Of a DNA stretch of 64,000 bases, positions 1 to 9,443 are shown one piece after another. Source of the stretch: Apodospora peruviana (taxonomy: Eukaryota > Ascomycota > Sordariomycetes > Sordariales > Lasiosphaeriaceae); contig JAUEDM010000007.1 of NCBI GenBank assembly GCA_033439685.1, positions 1,426,001-1,490,000 of the forward strand. The letters run 5' to 3'. How positions within the stretch are numbered: the stretch's first letter is position 1; each line of letters starts with the position of its first letter. The notes beneath the pieces are model-generated. The model was not told the DNA's origin. It ran no database searches and worked only from the letters and a program-made list of their open reading frames with translations. Both the position numbers and the translations under genes were made by a program.

Positions 1-1039
1 TACGTGTAGTAAGTAAAAGCCCCCATCCAGTCGTACTGTTGCGCATTCGAAAGCGAGGCCCCGAGCTTGCTCAACAGTGGTTGGATCGCCGTCCTCAAGG
101 AGTTCGAGTTGCCGTAGTACAGGCCCTGGAGCTGTGTCTGGGAACCGCTGGCAAACACGCGCATGTTCATCTCGGTAGGCATGCCTGCCGTGAGCCAGTC
201 CTGAAGACTAGACCAGCCCGAAGCGATTGAGTTCGCATTGTTCCACGGCAGGTTAACCTGGAAGGCAGTAACCTGCGACGGCGCAGCAAAGGTATTAAAC
301 TTGAATGTTGTCACGATGCCGAAGTTCGAGCCCGCACCACGCAGAGCCCAGAAGAGATCGGCATTCTGCGTCTTGGAGACCTCGACGACGCTAGAGTTGG
401 CCAGGACGACCGTCGCGCCTACGATCCAATCCAGAGCCAGGCCGTGCGTGTGCGAGCTGAAGCCAAACCCACCGTGTAGCGAGTGGCCAGCAACGCCAAC
501 ACTAGATATCCCGGTAAGCAACAGCCAAATATAGGGGGTGAAGATGGGAAGAAGACGCACCCAGGACATGTACCGTGGCTGAATGCCCTTTTCCCGTTCT
601 GGTACAGGACAGTAGCGACATGGCCGAGTCTCGCACCAGCCTGAACGGTTGCAATTTGTGTCGACGAGTCGACCGTGACCTTGCTCATGCGGTCTAGCTC
701 CACCACGAGATGGCCGTGCTCGCCGCCCAGGCCAAAGGACGCGTAGCTGTGGCCGCCAGACTTTGGGGTGACTTTGATGCCGAGCTTTGCGGCGCAGGAG
801 ACGGCCCCCTGCACGTGCTCGACAGTGGTAGGCACCGCAATGGCCACCGGGGTGTAGGCCAGCCGTTGGTTGAAGGGATTCACATCAGCTCTCCAGTCCG
901 CTGACCCCTGCGCGTCGGCAGGGACGCCAGCCGATTTCAAGCAGTCGTCGATGGCGGCTCGCTTCGCAAGGGGGCCATCCAGGGACTTCGCCGCAGCGAA
1001 ACCCGCCAACGCAATCGACAGGGCAGATTGACACCGCAT
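1..1039 (-). CDS. Secreted FAD-linked oxidase, BBE/glucooligosaccharide-oxidase type (5' part; runs off left edge)
   Basis: Partial gene. Exon 1 is 561-1039; a 59-nt intron (502-560) has a GT donor and an AG acceptor; exon 2 is 1-501 and stays open to the window edge. I start at 1039 because that Met opens a signal peptide (MRCQSALSIALAGFAAAKS). The FAD_binding_4 domain follows: a GGHSY motif places His97 for the 8-alpha-histidyl FAD link, and HGTCPG at the exon junction places Cys158 for the second link. The 61-residue spacing is close to the His70/Cys130 pair of glucooligosaccharide oxidase, so bicovalent flavin attachment is inferred. Family members oxidise oligosaccharides or secondary-metabolite intermediates using O2. 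The substrate domain is outside the window, so the substrate is unknown. Confidence 0.9.
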
Positions 1040-3399
1040 GGTGAGAGAGCTCTTGATGAACCGGGTAGGCCTTTTTTTTCTGCGCAACCGAAGGGATGTC
1101 GTCCGCTCCACAGCGAGCAGGTCAGCTCAGTGAGGCGGCGGACGTAGGAGATGATATACTCCCTGGCTCGCTCGGCTGTGAAAGAAGCCGCACAGCCGGT
1201 TACCAGTAGCTACATCATATCTCCTCATATAGACATGACATGCGTAGCAAGCGACTTTCCTGGCAAGATGGACGCGGGATGCTGCGGTATGGGGGCATGT
1301 GGGGTGTCAACATGGAGAAACGGCATCCTCTTCCCGGGGTTTAATACCAGGCCGCGCTCTGGAGAGCAGGAAAAGGGGTGCCAACCCTTCGGAATGCGGA
1401 GAACGGAGCGTTAGAGCATCGCCAAGCTCATCGGACTTTTTTAGTTTACATCGGGCAGCGGCTGTTGTAGCGGGAGCCCTGTTCGGCTGTTACCATGTCA
1501 AGTTGTGGGCACAGAGAGCTAAGTCTTGAGCAGACCGAGGCTATCGACAGGAAGTTGAAGATCTCCTGATTAGAGTAAGTGGCAGAACTGCGATAGTTGG
1601 AGAGGTCAGCCCTGTGTACAGGAGAGCTCGTCATCGCCATGCGGTGTTGCCGCCGAGCCGCTCGTTTGATTCGACCACGAAATAAGAAGGCGTTGCGTAG
1701 AAGATGCGGGAAATATCATCTATGATCTGGGCATTATCTGCCAGGATCGAAGAATTTTTGGGGGGGGGGGGGGGCTCAAGAGTGAGTGCCCAGGGCATGT
1801 ATTATTGTAAATTATAGGCTAAAAGCCAGATCTGCACCCGATATTCAGGCCGGGTGAGATCATGTCGGTCATGTTCCTTGGCGTCTGATTTCGGCCCCTG
1901 GTCAGCGCAACCGGCTCTCTTTTGGCAAAGTGTCGGCGAGATTGGATTCAATATTGCATCACTGCCCTCTCCGTGGCGTCGGTGGCTAATGTGGACTCTC
2001 GGAAAGAGACTCGGAATGCGAGAGAGGACCTCACGTGGCGTCTCTCCCCCAGTGGCGTCGACACTTCCCATGGAGATGTTGGGGAAAATGAGAATTCCCG
2101 GTCAGGCAGATACAGCCGGGAACCGGGCTAAAGGAGAGCAAAGGCACCGCCACTGGAGCGGCTATCCAGTTTTGCCTGGGATGGTGGGATATTCGAACGT
2201 CGTGGTGCCAAGAGCCGGGATAGGCGCCGTATATCAATATTAAGGTGACCCGTTACTAGAAGGGCGAAGTCGAACGACATCTGATTGGTGTTGCTCGCTC
2301 ACACGACCCAGGCGAGCTGAAGTGTCTACGTAGTCCTATCCGTTTTGAAGGCATCGGTGTGAGATGAGGATCCGGTTTGAACGAGTGGGGTGTGTCGTCA
2401 GAATCGACACATATTTCGTTGGTAGCTGAGACGGGGACGAGAGAGCTTAAAATGCTTACCCAGAGTAGGGAGGTGGATGGGTGGGCTTTGATTCTTGTTC
2501 GGGCGCATATAGGTGTTCACTTCCCTGCGCTACCATGGAGCGAGTCGGTGAATGGCATTCACATTGTTCTTCGTGCTCGTTGACGCGGCAAAGGGTGGAC
2601 TCGGTGATTTGAAAAAAGACCCTACCGAAAGCCCTAGCCAACTTCAAGATGGACAGCCACAGCTCAATCCGGTACGGTACGCGACAGCGTGTCTGGCAAT
2701 TCAGTAGCGGCCGGTATCCTCTTGTGGGACGCTTCCTTCGTGAAGGGGGGTCGAAGAAGGGATCTCTGACATCCAAGAAAGGCCAGAACTGAGTTGAGAT
2801 TGATGCTGTTTCAATTATGACAGTCACATGATTATATCGCGGGCATAAACATGGTCGCACAGATGGTCACAACGGGTTGCGGGGTCGGGTGTTCGCGGGG
2901 GTGGAATTTAATCGCTGATCCTGCCCGATCACGACCAATGCCGATCGCCCAGCCTGCCAAGTGGTGGGACACGGTGGTGGGCGGGTAGGGCTGCAGAGGC
3001 ACGGGTTCCCTGACAAGGGAGGGTGCCCCGAATTGGTGGGAAGGGAAGGAAGCTCGGACCATATCGAAAAGCAAAAAGAGCCAGATCACAATAGTTAATC
3101 AAATCAGTGCAACAAAGTTAAATATTAGCTCGCAAGCATAAAAAAATGAGCTCGAGGATTAATTTTTAACTGGTTGATTTGGCAAGAGTGGATGCTAATG
3201 TGGGCCCAAATCGGGCAGCAGTCTGGATTGGGCCAATGAGAAACCGGCTCTGCAAGTTGCAATAGCGTCATGGCCGGTCTTCAGATGAAAACTCACTCCC
3301 ACTCTTCACTTTTTCTGCTCATGCTGTGCAATTTAATGGAAGAGTGGGGCCAGCTTTACTGATTTGCAGCTGCTTCGGGACCGAGCCTGTGCTCCCAGG
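1040..3399. other. Long spacer without a convincing gene
   Basis: No reading frame here resembles a known family or splices into one. It contains the 5' flank of the leftward FAD oxidase and a 15-nt G run at 1760-1774. The right end, around 3100-3200, is AT-richer. Confidence 0.6.
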
Positions 3400-3401
3400 A
3401 A

Positions 3402-3762
3402 ACTATTTAAGGGTCAGAAATTTTTCGGTCGCTCCAAACTTTCTCACACTTCTTGTAAGTCGCAACATCCTCAATCCGACAATCGCCAGTCGCCAACCTA
3501 TTTGTCCTTTCTCCTTCGCCAATTCAATCCTTCTCCTTACGTCTCATCCTCCAACTACTTCATCGCCATATTGTTCCTCTTCTCTTTGTCGCTATCGCTG
3601 CCCCCCTCTTGAGTCACTGTGTACTCTTTTCTCCTCATGATGACCCTTGCCCCCACCTCCGAAATCAGTGCCTACGGGACGTGGTCGGGTAAGTGTGGGT
3701 GGTATAGGTGAGTGAGCCGGGTCCGGGCTTTCCGACCACGGTGGGTTTCGGGGGGAAATTTC
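3402..3762 (+). promoter_or_regulatory. Promoter-like leader ahead of the structured repeat array
   Basis: A TATA-like CTATTTAAGG lies at about 3402-3411. It is followed by a strongly pyrimidine-rich stretch (about 3430-3635), which is typical of fungal transcription starts and 5' leaders. Tandem ATG codons at 3637 open an 18-codon segment ending at a good splice donor (GGTAAGTG, about 3689). If unspliced, that frame stops after a further few codons. This suggests a rightward transcript running into the array at 3763-4178, but no coding exon could be assembled from it. Transcription itself is inferred. Confidence 0.4.
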
Positions 3763-4178
3763 TGTGGCGGAGAGCTCTACTTCGTATCCTCCCCAGGTGG
3801 CGGCGGGACCACAAGTCGGCTCTGGGGAATCATTCTGTGGCGGAGAGCTCTACTGCTGTATCTCTACGGGGTGGTAAATGTGGGACCGCAGACATCGTGA
3901 AACAATAAACTCTGACGGATCAATTTGCGGCGGAGGGCTCTACAAAGTATCCCCTGCGGGTGGTGGCTGGACCGCAAGTGAGGCGGCTTCTGGGTGATCA
4001 TTTCAATCTGGCGGAGGGCTCTACCAAGCATCCCGTCCGGGTGGTTGGTGGGATCACAGCTTTTGGGCTTTAGGGGAGAGGGGTTGGCTATGCTCACGCG
4101 CCTACTGACGGACCACAACTGTAAACTGCGGCGGAGAGCTCTACCACTGTATTCTCTCCGGGTGGTGGCGGGACCGCA
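3763..4178 (+). repeat. Array of five 51-55 nt modules with a conserved RNA fold
   Basis: Copies lie at 3763-3813, 3836-3890, 3926-3976, 4007-4058 and 4127-4178, separated by spacers of 22, 35, 30 and 68 nt. The most constant block is GGCGGAGRGCTCTAC. Module length is nearly fixed while spacer length is not. Each module can fold with an outer TGCGG/CCGCA stem (TGTGG/CCACA in copy 1, a G-U pair in copy 2, weak in copy 4). Inside are a TAC-loop-GTA hairpin and a second hairpin of CCC or CTC against GGG (CCT against AGG in copy 1). Paired changes between copies preserve pairing. Reading frames across copies are broken by stops and by unequal phase, so a protein repeat is unlikely. Function is unknown. 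Confidence 0.65.
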
Positions 4179-4599
4179 ATGGCAGTTGCGATCTGTTGGT
4201 GAGCGAGTGTCCTGGCAAGGGGAGGAGGGCATCATGATGGAGGAATGGATGTATTTAGAAACAATCAACCAAGATGAACGAACAAATCCAAATCACCACT
4301 CGAAATCTCGTCATTGTGCCATCCCGAGACACTCATGTATGGTGATTTCCACATGTCTCATCTCCAAATGTTTCGACCCCAATATCAAGAGACCATCCAT
4401 TCCTTTCAGGGCCTGGTACGCCTTTGTCTCGCTGACTAGCCTGTCGCATCCCATCCCCTTAAATTCATCCTACCAATCATCTCTGCTATCCCAACAAATT
4501 TCAACGGCCATCAGGGGGCCTGCGTTGAAATCAAAGCCCCGGGGTGTCGGCAATTCTGCGACAGTGTCAGTTTCTTTTCTTGTTCAAAAGCGTTATTAC
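4179..4599. other. Spacer between the repeat array and the reductase gene
   Basis: Nothing recognisable is present. The right part would be the 3' flank of the leftward reductase gene. An open frame runs across it on the plus strand but shows no protein family features. Confidence 0.5.
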
Positions 4600-5749
4600 T
4601 TACCTCGCAACTAGCTTCTTTGCCGACACCTTGCCGTCATAAAGGCGCTGGACGCCATCCAGGATGCCGTCAAGTCCGCCGGGAAGCACCTCGTGCGGGT
4701 GCGTTTTGAATTTGCCCTCTGCAAGAAGATGGCTGAGATAGCGGTAGAACCAGTACGCAAACTCTCCGTCCGCAATGGCCCGCTCCTCGCCGATGTTTGC
4801 ATGCTTCTGGTAATAGGCACTGGCGACAAACGTGCGAGAATACTCGACGCCAGCCGGCCACTTCCACATCTTATCCTGGACGGGGTCTACGATGTCAATC
4901 CTTCCACCGCCGCATGCGACCAGGACCTCGCTGATGACCTCATGGGTTCCTTTTCCTGAGATGGCGTCGAAGGCGTGGTTCACCTTCTTGCCGTCGAGCG
5001 CCTTGAGAATCTCGGCTGCTACGTTGCCCTTGCGGTAGTCGATAATGTGTGTTGCCGCGCCCAGCGACTCGACAAAGTCGATACTGGAGCCGGCGACCGT
5101 GACAATGGGTTTGAAGTTGCTCAGCTTGGCGAGCTGCAGTGCGAAGGCTCCGACGGCACTGGCACCACCGTAGATGAGGACGCCGATATCCTTTTTGTTT
5201 GCCGCCGTGGGCAGAGGGAGCTGGAGAGATTGGTACAGGGCTATGGCCGCGGTCATGAAAGACAGTGGAAGCCCTGCACCGGCTTCGAACGAGATGTTGG
5301 GCGGCAGCGGGAAGGTCGTCGAAGCCGGAGCGATGGCATACTCGGCATAACCGCCAAATGGCGCGCCCATGCGGTGGAATGCGGCGACGCGGTCCCCTGG
5401 CTTGTACTCCCAGACATGGCTGCCAACACTAGCTACAATGCCAGTAACATCGTCCCCGGCATTCACCGCGCCATCCTCACCGGATTCTGAAATCCACTGC
5501 CACGAGCATCAGTGCGTGCTTGGAGATGATGGTCTATCATAACTAGTTTACCTTCCAGTCTTTTGGGTTCAAGCCGGTCGCTACGACCTTGACCAGGACC
5601 TCCTTGGGTCCAGGTTTTCTAAATGACACCAAGATGGGTGAGCAGCTGTATAATAAACATACTGGTGGCGGAGGGTGTACTCACGGGATATCGATCTGGC
5701 GCTTCTTTGTGGTGAGCTTGGGAGCCCCGTACAGCACTACTTCCTGCAT
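4600..5749 (-). CDS. Zinc-type MDR alcohol dehydrogenase / trans-acting enoyl reductase-like protein
   Basis: Three exons: 5685-5749, 5552-5618 and 4600-5496, with introns of 66 and 55 nt; the join is in frame and gives 342 residues, normal for the family. The N-terminal GroES-like half includes GPKEVLVKVVATGLNPKDWK. It is followed by GDRVAAF and the Rossmann nucleotide loop YGGASAVGAFALQLAK, so it is an NADPH-dependent medium-chain reductase. Structural-zinc cysteines are lacking, as in LovC-like enoyl reductases and CipB-like fungal proteins. The second acceptor was placed at GGCAG (intron end 5497), because the next AG breaks frame. Such proteins reduce enoyl or quinone substrates, sometimes within polyketide clusters, but no synthase gene is visible here. 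The substrate is unknown. Confidence 0.88.
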
Positions 5750-6451
5750 CTTGGTGCTGGGAGTGTGTTTGTCGTGCTGTTTTCTGTTGATCAGATTCCG
5801 AGGGAGGGTCGGCAACAACGAGAAACTAGTGGATACTTGGGATAGTACTCGGAGCCCAGACCATACAAGAAAGGGGTTGAACATCTCAATCCTGGAACAC
5901 AGGATCGCTGTCCCTTTATCTCCACTGGATGTATAGTTCCAGGTTTCGCTAACAATGCTGAATAATGCTATGTTGGCGAATCCGGTCACCGCAGAATTAA
6001 TAAGCGACATGCATTCCCGATGTTTGCCTTGTTGAAGGGGCTGGTCAAGGTCCGAACTACTTGATCTGTATTAGTATTTCCGGCCCTGGGAGGCAGGCAG
6101 GCAGAGTCCGAGGTCCCCCGTAATTATTTCCCATCCTTCATACATCCGCCTCAATTTGTAGGTCGGATCCAGCCGGTTACCCACGACTATCTTGTGTTCT
6201 GCATAGGCCCAAATAGCGAGTTATCCCCTTTTGTATTGAACTTTGACCAAGTTTGTCGTAGTGCTTATCAATAATCATCTACGGAGTGCAGTGTGAAGAT
6301 CATGATGATGTCTTCTCACGTGAGGTTCGGCCCTGTGACGATCCTTTGGGTTGGGATGGTGCAGATTAATAACATTGTTTGGGTTTAATACAAAGCAAGA
6401 GTTTGTCAAGGCGGCATAAAGACATAATACTCGTTTCCATATCTAAGTCTT
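5750..6451. other. Spacer (5' flank of reductase, 3' flank of CBM52 gene)
   Basis: No gene is supported. The left part must hold the promoter of the leftward reductase; no clear TATA box is seen. Confidence 0.5.
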
Positions 6452-7340
6452 TTAGGTATACTGCCACGCGCCATAGGTGCCCTGCGGCAGCGGGTTGATC
6501 TTGAGGTTGACGGGCGTGCAGAGGTTCAGGCTGGCCGCGTTCGTCGAGTTCTTAGCCACCAGATTCCACACACCACCGCCGCCGCCCGATGCCGTTGGCG
6601 GGCAAGCCACCCACGGCCAACCGTTACCGTTCAGGTTCACGAATCCGCCGCCCACGTATGCACCGAAGCCAGTCGTCAGACTCCCGGGTGGGATATAGGC
6701 CGAGTGCGCCTGCGTGTAGCCCACGTTCCAGTCTGGGCGCAGGTAGACCTAATTAAAGCGACGCCGAGTCAGTTCCCATAAAACCCTTGGTTCCATTTCA
6801 TACACGGGTTAACTAACCCCTTGGCCGCCAGGCACCATGACATCCATTGCTGCACCGCCGGCGCCGGCAACGATGGCGGTAATATTGCCCGGTGGACAAG
6901 CGGAACCAACTTGCGCGACGGGGCAATAACTGCTGGTCACGCCGCCGATGGACCAGTGCTGGCCGCCCGCCGTGACGGGCTTCCCGTCGATGGCCGGCAG
7001 GCTCGGGTTGGAGACAGTCAAGGTGAATGGGGTGCTGTAGTCGGTGCTGGGCAACAGCGTCAAGACGTTGTTGGCGCACTTGTACATGAACTTGGTGTAG
7101 CACGCCCCGGCACAGTAGGACAGCGGCTCGCCCGCCGTGATGGGGCAGAGAAATTGGTTCTGCCAGCAGACGTACTATGGTTCGCGTCCGGTTAGCTTGC
7201 GTCCATTCGGTTCACGTACCTAGGCATGGAGGTCATCATCCTACATTGGCTGGGTCATACCCTGCCGACCCACAGGTTGCACCAAGGACGGTGTTGCCCA
7301 GGGCCAGGACGGCTGTAGCAATAAGAGGAAGTCGTGCCAT
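6452..7340 (-). CDS. Secreted CBM52-domain protein with an IgE-binding-type C-terminal domain
   Basis: Exons 7245-7340, 6818-7174 and 6452-6748 (introns 70 and 69 nt) join in phase to 249 residues. A signal peptide (MARLPLIATAVLALGNTVLG) is followed by a cysteine-rich segment, ATCGSAGYDPAN then YVCWQNQFLCPI. This fits CBM52, a small beta-glucan-associated module. The rest contains QAHSAYIPPGS and ends GAWQY, as in fungal secreted proteins often named IgE-binding protein. No catalytic domain is present, so I infer a cell-wall-associated or extracellular binding role rather than hydrolysis. The Cys pairs suggest disulfides. Assignment of the C-terminal part rests on remembered family pattern and is less sure than the CBM52. 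Confidence 0.8.
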
Positions 7341-7409
7341 TGTTGGTGTGATGGTGAGATGTTTCCGAGTGATGAACTAGAGTCGAGAAGAGGTGACGGG
7401 TCATTGATA

Positions 7410-7416
7410 CTTTATA
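7410..7416 (-). promoter_or_regulatory. TATA-like box of the CBM52 gene
   Basis: Read on the minus strand, TATAAAG lies about 70 nt upstream of the start codon at 7340, a usual distance for a short-leader fungal gene. Confidence 0.45.
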
Positions 7417-8184
7417 CTAAAACCAAGGTTGGGTACACCCCCCCAAATCAATATTATGGATTGTGGCACAAGGGAAAGTATCAGGCACCCCTCTCATCTA
7501 AATGTTCCGTGACAAAACAATTAGCGTGGGAGGACTAAGTGTGTGTAAGACAGATGCCCAAAGTCCTCCACTTCCTCTGCATCTCGTGTTCTGATGTGTG
7601 CAGACGAGTCACGAGCATTTTAAGTTGGCGGGTCTCGTTTACGACGTCGATTATCTTACGAAATGGCACATCTGGCAGTCGGTTCGTCGGGAGACCACAT
7701 GTAGGGCTGGGGCTGGGGCTGGGGTAAATAGACCCCAGGCTGTCTTGCTCTGACCGCTATGACGTTGTACGACCTAGGCTTTGTTAACTTGGGGTATATA
7801 GGATGTAGAAATGTCCCCTACCGGTGGAAGTATGTCTGCGAATATCCAACAACGACGGCAGAAGAAATTGGTCACCCGATCTAGGCCCCAAGCCACGCGG
7901 GGATCGTCTGCCCATTTACGGGACTTAAACGGCAAGCCAATACCTCGTATTCATGAGCCCAACATACCCCAATTCCGGAGTATCCAATGGGGTAAATAAG
8001 CGGGATAATGTGATGCTCCAGTTCAGCTGCGATGCGGCCCGCACCTTGACGACCATTACAAAGTTTCTTAAAATAAAAGCATGGTCCGTAATAACTGAAA
8101 GGACCTACCGGTAGTTGCCAATTTGAGTAAGCAGGGAGTGAACTGATTGACTGCGTGTTTAATGTAAAGTAACTAAGGTACTAA
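7417..8184. other. Spacer, no gene seen
   Basis: Only short unsupported frames occur. A short GGGCTG run is present near 7703-7722. No tRNA-like B box was found. Confidence 0.5.
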
Positions 8185-9014
8185 CTATCTTAAGTCCCTC
8201 AGAAAGTAAACTTCATGCTTGGGCCTGCCAACGTACCTAATAATCTTCCTCTCCGTAAACTCCTCCACCCCGGCAATGCCCCCGAATCGGCCATGTCCGC
8301 TGCCGCCACCAGTGCCACCGTTCGGCAAGGTAGCTTCGACGTAGATAGTCGGCCCGTTGACGTGGCAACTGCCAGCGCAGACCCGTCTCGCGATTTCGAG
8401 GGCGCGCATCACATCCCTCGTGAAAACGCTGGCGCAGAGCGAGAATTCGCTATTATTAGCCAGCAATAATCCTGCCTACCCTGTCGCTGCCGGTGAAGTT
8501 GATGCGCAAGACCTTTGGATGCTTCACCGCGTACTCGGTCACCTGTGGAGTCCTCTCTGGACTCGCCGGAAGGAAATTCAGACACCCGGGCGGCAGTCCC
8601 GCCGAGGTCAAGGTTCGCACCACCAAGTGCTGGGATTTGGGGCTGAATTCCGACGGCTTCAAGACGATAGTATTTCGACAGCGCGTCCTCCCCCTTCGCC
8701 GTTCATGTACGATTCGAGGATATCGGCGGCCTTGAGGAAGATCAGACGTCTGGCCGAGGGCCCGGTTCTAGACCAGGACTGGTAGGCGATGGGGGCCTTG
8801 TCGATGGCGCCTCGTAGTCGTCAACAGTGGCAGAGGCGCATTCGTAGATGACCTTGCCCGTCATTGGGTTGGTGACCGGGAAGGTGGCGCCATCTGAGCT
8901 GGCATGGTACTTCCCGTCAATGTATAAGAGCTGTGGTCGTGCCAGAGAAGCAGAGGCGTTACCGGAAGCCGGATCGCTGTCTCTTGTCGTGAGAAGTTCT
9001 TCATGAGGCGCCAT
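8185..9014 (-). pseudogene. Aldehyde dehydrogenase pseudogene (internal deletions and frameshifts)
   Basis: Three collinear pieces of an NAD(P)-dependent aldehyde dehydrogenase are readable. An N-terminal part begins at Met 9014 (LLYIDGKYHASSDGATFPV). A central Rossmann part covers KPSEFSPKSQHLVV to INFTGSDRVG. A C-terminal part reads SCHVNGPTIYVEATLPNGG to EEFTERKIIRYV. A frameshift occurs near 8813, sequence is missing between the first and second pieces, and at about 8456-8466 the Rossmann part is fused out of frame to the C-terminal part. The segment with the catalytic Glu and Cys is absent. At about 830 bp against about 1450 bp for an intact gene, activity is impossible. The closest relatives by pattern are salicylaldehyde/vanillin-type dehydrogenases. 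Confidence 0.9.
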
Positions 9015-9443
9015 ATCTGATCTGTTGTCAGCGCGTAAAGGTCGATACCCGAAAATTCCCCACAAAAACCGCGACACGATGAGTTCGTGCCCACCCGTTT
9101 CTCAAGGAATTAACAGTGCTACGTCGCTCGGGAAGACAGACCCGAAGGGGTAGACGTTGCGGAGAAGCCGGCATTTGTGTTTGTGGTACAACTAATTAGC
9201 CACCCGTCAAGCATAAGAAGTGGTATAATCTAGCGCTAAAAGACGGACAGATAAACTTCCAGATGCTAGATACACGCTGCGAAATGGCAGGCTGACAAAC
9301 CTCCAGGCACATGGTCAACGTTATTGTAAAGTGGGTATCATCAAGTCATTATCCAAATACGGGAATCCTCCCTAACTGTGCGCTTCGTGAAATTGCCGAA
9401 CCCTCTAGGAGCAAACAGCAGAGTTGAACCCATCGCGGAAAGT
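9015..9443. other. Spacer between ALDH pseudogene and CorA-like gene
   Basis: No coding evidence. The right part is the 3' flank of the CorA-like gene. Confidence 0.5.

Noticed and set aside
1760..1774. G run (and the C run at 53139-53157) as assembly gaps
   Set aside because: They are short homopolymers with unique sequence on both sides; length may be miscalled but nothing suggests a join.
3708..4614. Protein-coding repeats in the structured array
   Set aside because: Short Gly- and Arg-rich frames cross single copies, but stops and unequal phase break them between copies, while RNA pairing is kept.
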